64,000 bases of DNA, from the NCBI GenBank assembly GCA_947627615.1, contig CANQWS010000002.1:62001-126000 (forward strand). The letters are read 5' to 3'. The DNA is from an uncultured Muribaculaceae bacterium (lineage in GTDB: Bacteria; Bacteroidota; Bacteroidia; Bacteroidales; Muribaculaceae). Each line of letters starts with the position of its first letter. The stretch's first letter is position 1. Both the position numbers and the translations under genes were made by a program. Shown one piece after another: positions 40,788 through 50,198 of this stretch. The notes beneath the pieces were generated by a model, which saw only the letters and a list, made by a program, of their open reading frames with translations, ran no database searches and had not been told where the DNA came from.

Positions 40788-43700
40788 ATGGTAATCTACT
40801 TCAAAAAAGGAGCCTCAGAAATCATAGCCGTAGAGTCGACCCATAAATTTTCCGATTCGGAAAAGGAGAAACTCTCGTGGCTGTTCGGAGGCGCCAAGCC
40901 TCTTGCATCCACTTCGGTCAAAGGACGGTTCATCGGTCCCCGTAAGGAAATGATAACCCCTTGGAGCACCAATGCGGTGGAAATCACCCAGAACATGGGC
41001 ATAGAGGGAATCAGCCGCATCGAACAGTTCAAATTGACCAGAGAGGAATCACCCCGCTATGACCGCATGCTCGAACGTTTGTATGACGGACTGAACTCTC
41101 GTGTGTTTGATGTGTCCCGCACTCCCGAACCCATTGTCTACATCGAGGATATTTCCGAATACAACCGCTCCGAAGGTCTTGCACTGAGCGCTGACGAGGA
41201 ACAGTATCTGCGTGAACTCTCCGAAAAACTCGGACGTCCGCTGACTGACAGCGAAGTCTTCGGATTCTCGCAGGTCAACTCCGAGCATTGCCGTCACAAA
41301 ATCTTCAACGGCACCTTCATTATTGATGGCGAAGAAAAACCGCTCTCCCTCTTCAAGCTCATCAAGAAAACCTCACAGGAAAATCCCAACAAACTCGTGT
41401 CGGCCTACAAAGACAACGTTGCCTTTGTCAAAGGACCCCGCATAGAGCAGTTCGCTCCCAAGAACCCCGACAGGCCCGACATGTTTGACATCTGTCCCAT
41501 CGACACCGTCATCTCTCTCAAAGCCGAGACCCACAACTTCCCTACCACGGTCGAGCCCTTCAACGGCGCCGCAACCGGCACCGGAGGCGAAATCCGCGAC
41601 CGTCTCGGAGGCGGCCGTGCATCGCTCCCCATAGCCGGTACCGCCGTCTACATGACATCATATCCGCGCATGAGCCCGGAACACAGATGGGAACTCATGA
41701 GCAATCCCCGTGTATGGCTCTACCAGACTCCCTGCGACATCCTCATCAAAGCATCCAACGGTGCCTCGGACTTCGGAAACAAATTCGGTCAGCCGCTCAT
41801 CTGCGGCTCTCTGCTCACATTCGAGCATGACGAGAACGGACGTCTCTATGCCTACGACAAGGTGATCATGCTCGCCGGCGGAGTAGGTTTCGCAGCAAGC
41901 AAGGATGCAATAAAAGGCACCCCCAAGCCCGGCGAGAAAGTCGTGGTGATGGGTGGTGACAACTACCGCATCGGCATGGGCGGCGGCGCCGTATCGTCCG
42001 TAGAGACCGGCCAATATGACAACTCCATAGAGCTCAACGCCGTACAGCGTGCCAATCCGGAAATGCAGAAGCGCGTGAGCAACGTTATCCGCGCTCTGGC
42101 CGAGGCCGAGGAAAATCCCATTGTTTCAATCCATGACCACGGCGCTGGCGGTCACCTGAACGCACTGTCGGAACTCGTGGAAGCCACAGGCGGACACATC
42201 GATCTCGATGCCCTCCCCGTAGGCGATCCCACCCTCTCGGCCAAGGAAATCGTAGGCAACGAAAGTCAGGAACGCATGGGCTTTGTCATCGACGAGCAGC
42301 ACATAGAATATGTTAACCGCGTGGCCGAGCGCGAGCGCGCTCCCATGTATGTCGTAGGTGAAACCACCGGCGACGACCGCTTCGTATTCTCCCGCAAGGA
42401 CGGCGTGAAACCCATAGATCTGGCCATGGCCGACATGTTCGGCAACTCGCCCAAGACCGTAATGACTGACAGCACTGTCAACCTGAGCTATCTCCCCGTC
42501 GATGCCGTTGAATCCGACATAGAGAACTATCTGCGCGATGTGCTCAGCCTTGAAGCCGTTGCCTGCAAGGACTGGCTGACCAACAAGGTTGACCGTTCGG
42601 TTACCGGCAAGATAGCCCGCCAGCAGTGTCAGGGTGAAATCCAGCTGCCGCTGTCGGACTGCGGCGTCGTAGCCCTCGATTACCGCGGCAAGGAAGGCAT
42701 AGCCACCTCGATAGGCCACGCGCCTCAGGTAGCGCTCATTGATTCCGCCCGCGGATCGGTGATGGCTATTGCCGAGGCCCTTACCAACATAGCCGGCGCC
42801 CCCATAGCCGACGGCCTGAAAGGCATCTCGTTGAGCGCCAACTGGATGTGGCCATGCAAGAACCCGGGTGAGGACGCAGCCCTGTATCGTGCGGTCGAAG
42901 CATGCAGCAACTTCGCTTGCGCTCTCGGAATCAACATCCCCACGGGTAAAGACTCCCTGTCAATGACCCAGAAATACGGCGATGATAAAGTTTTTGCCCC
43001 TGGCACCATCATCATATCGGCCGCAGGTGAGGTTACCGACGTGAGAAAAACGGTTACTCCCGTGCTCTCCAACACCAAATCACGCATTTATTATATTGAC
43101 TTCTCGTCAACGGCCCTGAGCCTCGGCGGCTCCGCTCTGGCTCAGTCACTCAACCGTCTCGGCGACGAAGCTCCCACGGTTGCCGACGCCGACAGATTCG
43201 CCGCCGCGTTCAACGCCGTGCAGCGTCTTGTGAAACGCGGCTCTCTGCTCGCCATGCACGATGTTGCCGCCGGAGGTCTCGTCACAACACTGCTTGAAAT
43301 GACATTCGCCAATGTCAACGGCGGTATCGAGATGAACACCGAGGCATTTGCCGCCAAGGACGAGAAAGACCTTGTCAAGATACTCTTCGCTGAAAATCCC
43401 GCGATTGTAATTCAGGTAGCCGAAAGCAAAGCCGATTCCGCCGAGCGCCTGCTCAGGGAGGCCGGCGTTGACTTCCGCTACATAGGCAAGCCTGTCGACG
43501 AACGCGCGCTGATCATAAATCATGAAGGCACCGAACGCCTCATAGGCATTGACCACATGCGCGATGTCTGGTTCCGCTCTTCATACCTCCTTGATGCCGT
43601 GCAGAGCGGAGAACAGTGCGCCCGCATGCGATTCGAGAACTACAAGCGTCAGCCTCTGCGCTACCGTCTGCCCAAAGGATTCAACGGCTCGCTCGCCTCG

Positions 43701-44498
43701 CGTGGGCTTGTCAACGGAAATCACGGCACAACGGGAGTACGCGCCGCCATTATCCGCGAAAAAGGCGTCAACGGCGACCGCGAAATGGCTTATTCGCTCT
43801 ACCTTGCCGGATTTGACGTGAAGGACGTGCACATGACCGATCTCATGAGCGGACGCGAAACTCTTGACGACGTCAACATGATAGTGTTCTGCGGCGGATT
43901 CTCCAACTCCGATGTCCTCGGTTCGGCCAAAGGATGGGCCGGCGGATTCCTCTGGAATGAAAAAGCCAACGAATCGCTGCGCAGATTCTATGCACGCGAG
44001 GATACACTCTCGCTCGGCGTCTGCAACGGTTGCCAGCTTATGATGGAACTCAACCTGATTTGCCCAGAGATGCCCAAGAAAGCAACCATGGAGCATAACA
44101 TCAGCCACAAGTTTGAATCGCAGTTCGTAGGCGTGACCATTCCGGAAAACAATTCCGTGATGTTCGGCCCGCTCGCGGGCATGAAGACCGGTATCTGGGT
44201 GGCCCACGGCGAAGGCCGCTTCCACCTGCCCATGCCGCTTAGTGACTACAACGTAGTGCTCAAGTACAACTACTCGTCCTATCCCGGCAACCCCAACGGC
44301 TCGCGCGGCGCTGTGGCCGGCCTCTGCTCTGCCGACGGACGCCATCTTGCAATGATGCCCCATCTCGAACGCGCTATCTTTCCCTGGCAGTGTGCCTACT
44401 ATCCCTCTTCGCGGCGAAACGATGATGTCACCCCCTGGATTGACGCATTCATCAACGCCCGGCGCTGGATTGAACAGCACACCGGAAAGAGCAAATGA
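40788..44498 (+). CDS. purL: Phosphoribosylformylglycinamidine synthase, single-chain
   Basis: A protein of 1236 residues, the large single-chain type that uses glutamine to make FGAM in purine synthesis. In order it shows the N-terminal domain, the linker (SQVNSEHCRHKIFNG), two ATP/substrate domains (SLKAETHNFPTTVEPFNGAATGTGGEIRD by position about 243-271; NIPTGKDSLSM) and the C-terminal class I glutaminase with nucleophile in LGVCNGCQLMMEL and the His/Glu pair in VAHGEGRFH. It has its own promoter. A stem-loop separates it from the next gene. Confidence 0.97.
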   Translation: MVIYFKKGASEIIAVESTHKFSDSEKEKLSWLFGGAKPLASTSVKGRFIGPRKEMITPWSTNAVEITQNMGIEGISRIEQFKLTREESPRYDRMLERLYDGLNSRVFDVSRTPEPIVYIEDISEYNRSEGLALSADEEQYLRELSEKLGRPLTDSEVFGFSQVNSEHCRHKIFNGTFIIDGEEKPLSLFKLIKKTSQENPNKLVSAYKDNVAFVKGPRIEQFAPKNPDRPDMFDICPIDTVISLKAETHNFPTTVEPFNGAATGTGGEIRDRLGGGRASLPIAGTAVYMTSYPRMSPEHRWELMSNPRVWLYQTPCDILIKASNGASDFGNKFGQPLICGSLLTFEHDENGRLYAYDKVIMLAGGVGFAASKDAIKGTPKPGEKVVVMGGDNYRIGMGGGAVSSVETGQYDNSIELNAVQRANPEMQKRVSNVIRALAEAEENPIVSIHDHGAGGHLNALSELVEATGGHIDLDALPVGDPTLSAKEIVGNESQERMGFVIDEQHIEYVNRVAERERAPMYVVGETTGDDRFVFSRKDGVKPIDLAMADMFGNSPKTVMTDSTVNLSYLPVDAVESDIENYLRDVLSLEAVACKDWLTNKVDRSVTGKIARQQCQGEIQLPLSDCGVVALDYRGKEGIATSIGHAPQVALIDSARGSVMAIAEALTNIAGAPIADGLKGISLSANWMWPCKNPGEDAALYRAVEACSNFACALGINIPTGKDSLSMTQKYGDDKVFAPGTIIISAAGEVTDVRKTVTPVLSNTKSRIYYIDFSSTALSLGGSALAQSLNRLGDEAPTVADADRFAAAFNAVQRLVKRGSLLAMHDVAAGGLVTTLLEMTFANVNGGIEMNTEAFAAKDEKDLVKILFAENPAIVIQVAESKADSAERLLREAGVDFRYIGKPVDERALIINHEGTERLIGIDHMRDVWFRSSYLLDAVQSGEQCARMRFENYKRQPLRYRLPKGFNGSLASRGLVNGNHGTTGVRAAIIREKGVNGDREMAYSLYLAGFDVKDVHMTDLMSGRETLDDVNMIVFCGGFSNSDVLGSAKGWAGGFLWNEKANESLRRFYAREDTLSLGVCNGCQLMMELNLICPEMPKKATMEHNISHKFESQFVGVTIPENNSVMFGPLAGMKTGIWVAHGEGRFHLPMPLSDYNVVLKYNYSSYPGNPNGSRGAVAGLCSADGRHLAMMPHLERAIFPWQCAYYPSSRRNDDVTPWIDAFINARRWIEQHTGKSK

Positions 44499-44504
44499 CA
44501 CAAG

Positions 44505-44550
44505 GCGGGAGCTTGCCGAGGGAACAACAACCCAAGGGCATAGCTCCCGC
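44505..44550 (+). terminator. Stem-loop between purL and the PurF-like gene
   Basis: GCGGGAGCT (44505-44513) and AGCTCCCGC (44542-44550) are perfect reverse complements, extended inward by TGCC/GGCA. It begins 7 bp after the purL stop codon and is followed by CTTATC rather than a U tract, so it could equally be a regulatory leader of the next gene. Confidence 0.5.
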
Positions 44551-44621
44551 ACTCCTTATCTCACTCAAAAGTTTCCAATTCTTTACACATATTCCTCAAT
44601 TTCTAATCACTTCATCAAGAT

Positions 44622-46025
44622 ATGGGAGGTTTTTTCGGCGTAACAGCCAGACACAAATGTATTGACGAGCTATTCTATGGAGTAGACTACAACAGTCACA
44701 TGGGTACCAAACGTGCCGGTATGGTCACTGTGGACGGTGGCGTCTTCAGCCGGTCTATCCACAACATAGAGAGCAACTACTTCCGCACGAAATTCCAGAA
44801 CGAGCTGCGTGACTTCACCGGCAACTCGGGCATTGGAGTCATATCCGACACCGACGCCCAGCCCATCATTGTCAACTGCCATCTCGGAAAATTCGCCATT
44901 GTCACGGTAGCCCGCATCAACAACATCTCCGAACTCGAGAAGAAACTGCTTGAAAAAGGACATCATTTCTGCGAACACAGCTATGACATAATCAACCCCA
45001 CAGAGATGATTGCCTCTTTGATCAGCGAAGGAAAGGACGTTGTCGACGGCATAACCAACATGTTCAACCATCTCCGCGGTTCCTGTTCGTTGCTTCTGCT
45101 TCTTGAGGACCGTATCATAGCCGCGCGTGACCACTACGGACGCACTCCGGTGCTCGTGGCCAAAAAGGACGATGCCTACGCCGTTTCGTCGGAATCCTGC
45201 TCGTTCCCCAATCTGGGATTCGAACTCTGCTATGAGCTCGGGCCGTCCGAAATAGTGGAAATAAAGCCCGACGGCATCAGGCAGCTCAAGGCGCCTGGTG
45301 AAGAAATGCAGATATGCTCCTTCCTCTGGACCTACTACGGCTATCCCGTGTGTCAGTACGAGGGCCGCAACGTTGACCGCATGCGCTACGTCGATGGCCG
45401 CGACATGGCCCGCGAGGACGACACCGAGGTGGATTTCGTTAGCGCCATACCTGACTCCGGCATCGGAATGGCCCTCGGATATGCCCAGGGTAAAGGCGTG
45501 CCGTATCTGCGCGGAATATGCAAATACACCCCCACCTGGCCCAGAAGCTTCACTCCCAGCACCCAGGAGCGCCGCGAACTCGTGGCGAAAATGAAACTGA
45601 TAGCCAACAAATCGCTGCTCAAAGGTCGCAAAGTGATTTTCTGCGACGATTCAATAGTGCGCGGCACCCAGCTCCGCGACAATGTGACCGACCTCCGCGA
45701 TGCGGGAATCAAGGAAATCCACATGCGCATATCCTGCCCGCCCCTCATTTATCCGTGCAAGTTCCTGAACTTCACGTCGTCGAAGAGCGAGCTTGACTAT
45801 ATCACACGCCGCGTGATCCAGAAACTCGAAGGCCGTCACGACGCGCACCTTGACGAGTATGCCACACACGGCTCCGAACGCTACAACCGCATGGTCGAGG
45901 AAATACGCACCGAACTCGGTCTCGATTCTCTGAAATTCAGCTCCATGGAGAACATGGTCAATGCAATCGGACTGCCCAAATGCCGTATCTGCACCCATTG
46001 CTTCGACGGATCATCCCATGACTGA
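44622..46025 (+). CDS. Amidophosphoribosyltransferase-like protein with degenerate glutaminase domain
   Basis: A protein of 467 residues aligning over its length with PurF. The C-terminal phosphoribosyltransferase half keeps the PRPP loop (VIFCDDSIVRGTQLRDNV) and the VSAIPDSGIGMALGYA segment. The N-terminal half should begin MCGI with Cys as the glutaminase nucleophile, but here it starts MGGFFGVTARHKC; the HRGQDAAG motif is HMGTKRAGM and the NGN oxyanion segment is ARINNIS. The glutaminase should therefore be inactive. The protein may use free ammonia, pair with another subunit, or do something else. Similar second copies occur in other Bacteroidota, as far as I recall. Confidence 0.88.
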   Translation: MGGFFGVTARHKCIDELFYGVDYNSHMGTKRAGMVTVDGGVFSRSIHNIESNYFRTKFQNELRDFTGNSGIGVISDTDAQPIIVNCHLGKFAIVTVARINNISELEKKLLEKGHHFCEHSYDIINPTEMIASLISEGKDVVDGITNMFNHLRGSCSLLLLLEDRIIAARDHYGRTPVLVAKKDDAYAVSSESCSFPNLGFELCYELGPSEIVEIKPDGIRQLKAPGEEMQICSFLWTYYGYPVCQYEGRNVDRMRYVDGRDMAREDDTEVDFVSAIPDSGIGMALGYAQGKGVPYLRGICKYTPTWPRSFTPSTQERRELVAKMKLIANKSLLKGRKVIFCDDSIVRGTQLRDNVTDLRDAGIKEIHMRISCPPLIYPCKFLNFTSSKSELDYITRRVIQKLEGRHDAHLDEYATHGSERYNRMVEEIRTELGLDSLKFSSMENMVNAIGLPKCRICTHCFDGSSHD

Positions 46026-46093
46026 CCGGCGCACACGGGCGCAAACACCCCCGTTAACTAAATTTAAGCTATCAGCCAAACAGTTACTATCAT

Positions 46094-46125
46094 AATTGCA
46101 CATGACGGATTTGTCATGTGCAATT
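46094..46125 (+). terminator. Terminator after the PurF-like gene
   Basis: AATTGCACATGAC (46094-46106) pairs perfectly with GTCATGTGCAATT (46113-46125), a 13-bp stem with a 6-nt loop, followed by CTTTATTATT. This is the clearest intrinsic terminator in the window. Confidence 0.85.
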
Positions 46126-46234
46126 CTTTATTATTCGCTGACTTGCATCCGGCCCGGAAACGGGACCTGCCGCTGACCACTGCCCCGGTAAATGCCTTAA
46201 AGTTATATAATCAAGCTGTTAAGCAAGTTTAGGC

Positions 46235-46265
46235 TTGTGAATTTCAGATGAATTGTGTACCTTTG
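46235..46265 (+). promoter_or_regulatory. etfB-etfA-acd promoter
   Basis: TACCTTTG (46258-46265) with TTG (46235-46237) 20 bp upstream; the leader before the start codon at 46343 is about 75 nt. Confidence 0.7.
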
Positions 46266-46342
46266 CAGTGATAACCCCAGCCGTGTGGCTGTGATTACCT
46301 GAAACCGATCGAAAACATTAACTATCCCAATAATTTAATCTT

Positions 46343-47215
46343 ATGAGTTATAACATCATTGTGCTCGCAAAGCAGGTACCTGACACCCGCAACGTGGGCA
46401 AAGATGCGATGAAAGAAGATGGCACGATCAACCGTGCCGCCCTGCCGGCAATCTTCAACCCAGAAGACCTGAACGCCCTTGAGCAAGCCCTCCGCATCAA
46501 AGATGCCAACCCCGGCACCACTGTGACAATTCTTACCATGGGACTCCCGAGAGCTGCCGAAGTGATTCGTGAAGCTATGTACCGCGGCGCTGACGCCGGA
46601 ATCGTTCTTACAGACCGTGTGCTCGGTGGTGCCGATACTCTTGCCACCTCATACTCTCTGGCTCGTGCGGTCAACAAATTCGGCAACTATGACCTCATTC
46701 TCGGCGGCCGTCAGGCCATCGACGGCGATACCGCTCAGGTTGGCCCCCAGATAGCTGAAAAGCTCGGCCTTCCTCAGGTTACATACGCCGAGGAAATCCT
46801 TGATATCAACCCCAAGAACATAACCGTGAAACGCCGTCTGGAAAACGGTGTCGAGACTCTCCGTGCGCCTCTCCCCTGCGTGGTGACCGTCAACGGCTCT
46901 GCCGCCGAATGCCGCCCCAGAAACGCAATGCGTCTCCAGAAATACAAATATGCGGCCTCCACTTCCGAAAAAGCAAAACTCAGCGAGGAACGTCAGGCCC
47001 TTCTTGACAAACGCGACTATCTCAACATTCCCGAATGGAGCGCAGCCTACGTTGAGGCCGATCCCGAACAGATAGGTCTGCCCGGCTCGCCCACAAAGGT
47101 AAAGGCAATTGAAAACGTTGTTTTCACAGCCAAGGAAAGCCGCTGCGTGGAAAACAACGACGAGCAGCTCGAAGAACTCATCAAAGAGCTCATAGCCAAC
47201 CATACAATCGGTTAA
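46343..47215 (+). CDS. etfB: Electron transfer flavoprotein, beta subunit
   Basis: A protein of 290 residues starting MSYNIIVLAKQVPDT, with the AMP/FAD-binding region IDGDTAQVGPQIAEKLGLPQVTYAEEI and the recognition-loop area LRAPLPCVVTVNGSAAECRPRNAM. It pairs with EtfA to move electrons from an acyl-CoA dehydrogenase. The gene order etfB-etfA-dehydrogenase within 70 bp of gaps says the three act as one complex. Whether it bifurcates electrons is not clear from the sequence. Confidence 0.94.
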   Translation: MSYNIIVLAKQVPDTRNVGKDAMKEDGTINRAALPAIFNPEDLNALEQALRIKDANPGTTVTILTMGLPRAAEVIREAMYRGADAGIVLTDRVLGGADTLATSYSLARAVNKFGNYDLILGGRQAIDGDTAQVGPQIAEKLGLPQVTYAEEILDINPKNITVKRRLENGVETLRAPLPCVVTVNGSAAECRPRNAMRLQKYKYAASTSEKAKLSEERQALLDKRDYLNIPEWSAAYVEADPEQIGLPGSPTKVKAIENVVFTAKESRCVENNDEQLEELIKELIANHTIG

Positions 47216-47244
47216 TCACCCTCACTCACAACCCATCATCAATC

Positions 47245-48273
47245 ATGACTGACAATAACAACCTTATAGTTTACTGTGAGTTTGACGAAGGCCATGTGGC
47301 CGACGTCAGCCTCGAGCTCCTTACAAAAGGCCGCCAGCTCGCTACCAAGCTCGGCGTGAAACTTGAAGCAATCGTCATTGGCGACAATCTTGAAGGCATT
47401 GAAAACCAGCTCTTCCCCTACGGTGTCGACACCGTTTACAAAGTTGCTGACAAGCGCCTTTATCCCTATACTTCCAATCCCCATTCAGCTGTGCTCATCA
47501 ACCTTTTCCGCGAAATCAAACCGCAGATTTGCCTGATGGGCGCTACATGTATCGGACGTGACCTCGGTCCTCGCGTTTCATCATGCCTCCACAGCGGTCT
47601 GACCGCTGACTGCACGGCTCTTGAAATCGGCGACCACAAGGATCCCAAGACCGGCAAGGAATACACCGACTTGCTCTATCAGATCCGCCCCGCTTTCGGC
47701 GGCAACATCGTGGCTACAATCGTCAACCCCGACTGCCGTCCCCAGATGGCCACAGTGCGTGAAGGCGTCATGAAGAAAGAAATCTTCGACCCCGAACACA
47801 AAGGCACCGTTGTGGAGCTTGACGCCTCGAAATATGTCAAGCCCGAGGATTTCGCCGTTGAAATCATTGACCGCCACATCGAGAAATCCAAAACCAACAT
47901 CAAAGGCGCTCCCATCATCGTGGCCGGAGGTTACGGAATGGGCTCACGTGAAAACTTCGACCTTCTCTATCAGCTTGCCGAAACACTCGGCGGCGAGGTA
48001 GGCGCTTCACGTGCAGCCGTCGATGCCGGATTCTGCGAGCATGACCGCCAGATAGGCCAGACAGGTGTGACCGTTCGTCCGAAACTCTACATTGCATGTG
48101 GCATTTCAGGTCAGATCCAGCATATTGCCGGCATGCAGGAGAGCTCCATCATAATCTCCATCAACAACGACCCCGATGCCCCCATCAACACAATCGCCGA
48201 TTTTGTAATCACCGGCAATGTCGAGGATGTCGTTCCTAAACTCATCAAGTATTACAAGAAAAACTCCAAGTAA
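47245..48273 (+). CDS. etfA: Electron transfer flavoprotein, alpha subunit
   Basis: A protein of 342 residues. The C-terminal FAD-binding domain is complete: IIVAGGYGMGSRENFDLLYQLAETLGGEVGASRAAVDAGF, then RQIGQTGVTVRPKLYIACGISGQIQHIAGM (both cited by position about 225-295). It carries the transferred flavin. It lies 29 bp after etfB and 8 bp before the acyl-CoA dehydrogenase gene. Confidence 0.94.
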   Translation: MTDNNNLIVYCEFDEGHVADVSLELLTKGRQLATKLGVKLEAIVIGDNLEGIENQLFPYGVDTVYKVADKRLYPYTSNPHSAVLINLFREIKPQICLMGATCIGRDLGPRVSSCLHSGLTADCTALEIGDHKDPKTGKEYTDLLYQIRPAFGGNIVATIVNPDCRPQMATVREGVMKKEIFDPEHKGTVVELDASKYVKPEDFAVEIIDRHIEKSKTNIKGAPIIVAGGYGMGSRENFDLLYQLAETLGGEVGASRAAVDAGFCEHDRQIGQTGVTVRPKLYIACGISGQIQHIAGMQESSIIISINNDPDAPINTIADFVITGNVEDVVPKLIKYYKKNSK

Positions 48274-48281
48274 ATTCAGCT

Positions 48282-49982
48282 ATGGCTAACTTCTATACTG
48301 ACAATCCCGAATTAAAGCATCATCTGAATCATCCTCTGATGCAAAAAATCGTGGCTCTCAAAGAACGCGATTTCTCAGATGCGGAAAAATATGACTATGC
48401 TCCCCTGAACTTCGACGACGCCATGGATTCCTACGACAAGGTTCTTGAAATCGTAGGTGAAATCTGCGGCACCACTATAGCCGACAATGCCGAAGGCGTT
48501 GACCATGAAGGTCCCCGTGTTGTTGACGGCCATGTGGAATATGCCGAAGGCACCAAAGCCAACCTCGATCTCTGCCGCAAGGCCGGTCTGATGGGCATGT
48601 CGATGCCCCGTCGTCTCGGAGGTCTGAATTTCCCCATCACTCCCTACATCATGGCCGCTGACATTGTGAGCCGTGCCGATACAGGTTTCGAGAACCTCTG
48701 GGGTCTTCAGGACTGCGCCGAGACAATCTATGAATTCGCTTCCGACGAACAGAAGGAGCGCTTCATTCCCCGCGTATGCAAAGGCGAGACCATGTCAATG
48801 GACCTTACCGAACCCGATGCCGGTTCTGACCTCCAGTCAGTCATGCTCAAGGCAACCGAGCAGCCTGACGGCACCTGGCGCCTGAACGGCGTGAAACGCT
48901 TCATCACCAACGGCGACAGCGACATCCATCTCGTTCTCGCCCGCTCAGAGGATGGCACCCGCGACGGCCGTGGCCTCTCGATGTTCATCTATGACAAGCG
49001 CGATGGCGGTGTGACAGTGCGCCGCATCGAGAACAAGATGGGTATCAAGGGTTCACCCACTTGCGAACTCGTCTATAAGAACGCCAAAGCAGAACTCTGC
49101 GGCTCCCGCCGTATGGGTCTTATAAAATATGTGATGGCTCTCATGAACGGCGCCCGTCTCGGTATCGCCGCTCAGTCTGTAGGTGTCAGCGAACGCGCCT
49201 ATCGCGAGGCTCTGGCCTACGCCAAAGACCGCAAGCAGTTCGGCAAAGCCATCATCGAATTCCCGGCAGTCTACGAAATGCTCGCCGTGATGAAAGCCAA
49301 GCTCGACGCTTCGCGCGCACTTCTCTACGAGACTTCCCGTTTTGTCGACGTCTACAAGATTTATGAGGACATAGCCAAAGAGCGCAGCCTCACTCCGGAG
49401 GAACGCAAGGAGATGAAAGCCTACTCCAAGCTGGCCGACGCCTGCACCCCGCTGGTAAAAGGCATGGGCAGCGAATACTGCAACCAGAACGCATACGACT
49501 GTATCCAGATCCACGGCGGTTCAGGTTTCATGAAGGACTATGCCTGCGAACGTCTCTACCGCGACGCACGCATCACCTCCATCTACGAAGGAACAACCCA
49601 GCTCCAGGTTGTGGCAGCCATCCGCCACGTCACCACCGGCACTTATCTGAGCATGATCCGCAACTACGAGCTTCAGCCTTTCGCCGAAGAACTGTCTGCT
49701 GTTCACGCACAGCTCATGGACATGACATCGACCTACGAGGCCGCCGTCAACAAGGTGCTCGAAGCCAAAGACCAGACCGTGACCGATTTCATGGCACGTC
49801 GCATGGTTGAAATGGCCGGCAACATCATCATGGGTTATCTCCTTCTCCAGGATGCAAGCCGCAACGGCGAGTTCAAGAAATCAGCCGAAGTTTACTGCAA
49901 GCTCGCTCAGGCCGAAGTGGCCAAGCACGCCGATTTCATTGCCAACTTCTCTGTTGCCGATGTCGAGGCCTACAAGGCATAA
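48282..49982 (+). CDS. Acyl-CoA dehydrogenase
   Basis: A protein of 566 residues, longer than the usual 380 because of about 60 extra residues at the N terminus and about 110 at the C terminus, as in the large FadE-like group of Bacteroidota. Motifs are MDLTEPDAGSDLQSVMLKA (FAD/substrate), GVKRFITNGD, YALA-like AYAKDRKQFGKAI and IYEGTTQLQ with the catalytic Glu. It oxidises or, with EtfAB, reduces acyl-CoA; the chain length is unknown. In a propionate-making anaerobe it could work in acryloyl- or branched acyl-CoA turnover. Confidence 0.9.
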   Translation: MANFYTDNPELKHHLNHPLMQKIVALKERDFSDAEKYDYAPLNFDDAMDSYDKVLEIVGEICGTTIADNAEGVDHEGPRVVDGHVEYAEGTKANLDLCRKAGLMGMSMPRRLGGLNFPITPYIMAADIVSRADTGFENLWGLQDCAETIYEFASDEQKERFIPRVCKGETMSMDLTEPDAGSDLQSVMLKATEQPDGTWRLNGVKRFITNGDSDIHLVLARSEDGTRDGRGLSMFIYDKRDGGVTVRRIENKMGIKGSPTCELVYKNAKAELCGSRRMGLIKYVMALMNGARLGIAAQSVGVSERAYREALAYAKDRKQFGKAIIEFPAVYEMLAVMKAKLDASRALLYETSRFVDVYKIYEDIAKERSLTPEERKEMKAYSKLADACTPLVKGMGSEYCNQNAYDCIQIHGGSGFMKDYACERLYRDARITSIYEGTTQLQVVAAIRHVTTGTYLSMIRNYELQPFAEELSAVHAQLMDMTSTYEAAVNKVLEAKDQTVTDFMARRMVEMAGNIIMGYLLLQDASRNGEFKKSAEVYCKLAQAEVAKHADFIANFSVADVEAYKA

Positions 49983-50023
49983 TCGCCTTTAATACAGACC
50001 GACTAACTTACTCCATATTCAGG

Positions 50024-50051
50024 CGGCCGTCGCTTTCAGAAGCGGCGGCCG
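50024..50051 (+). terminator. Terminator after the acyl-CoA dehydrogenase gene
   Basis: CGGCCGTCGCTT (50024-50035) pairs with AAGCGGCGGCCG (50040-50051), 12 bp with one G-T position and a TCAG loop, followed by TCAACTTTATC. Confidence 0.75.
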
Positions 50052-50091
50052 TCAACTTTATCTATCCGTCAGAAATTTGGAGTCTGACGGA

Positions 50092-50123
50092 TTTTGAAAA
50101 GTGAGCATTTTTCGCTATGTTTG
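50092..50123 (+). promoter_or_regulatory. metF promoter
   Basis: TATGTTTG (50116-50123) with TTTTG (50092-50096) 19 bp upstream; the leader to the ATG at 50199 is about 70 nt. Confidence 0.65.
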
Positions 50124-50198
50124 CATTATGAAGTGGCCTAATCCCTGTTTTGACCGGATTTGAATCGCGAAGTCACTTCAGATAACAACCACTGTCAG

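Larger units (their letters stand above)
46026..46342. other. Gene-free gap between the PurF-like gene and etfB
   Basis: 317 bp without a plausible gene. It holds a strong terminator (46094-46125), the etfB promoter (46235-46265) and a small hairpin in the etfB leader, CAGCC/GGCTG at 46278-46291. Nothing recognisable lies at 46130-46230. Confidence 0.7.

Noticed and set aside
50128-50163. An 11-codon frame (MKWPNPCFDRI) just before metF as a regulatory leader peptide.
   Set aside because: It starts at about the predicted transcription start, has no methionine-rich signature and no alternative hairpins around it.
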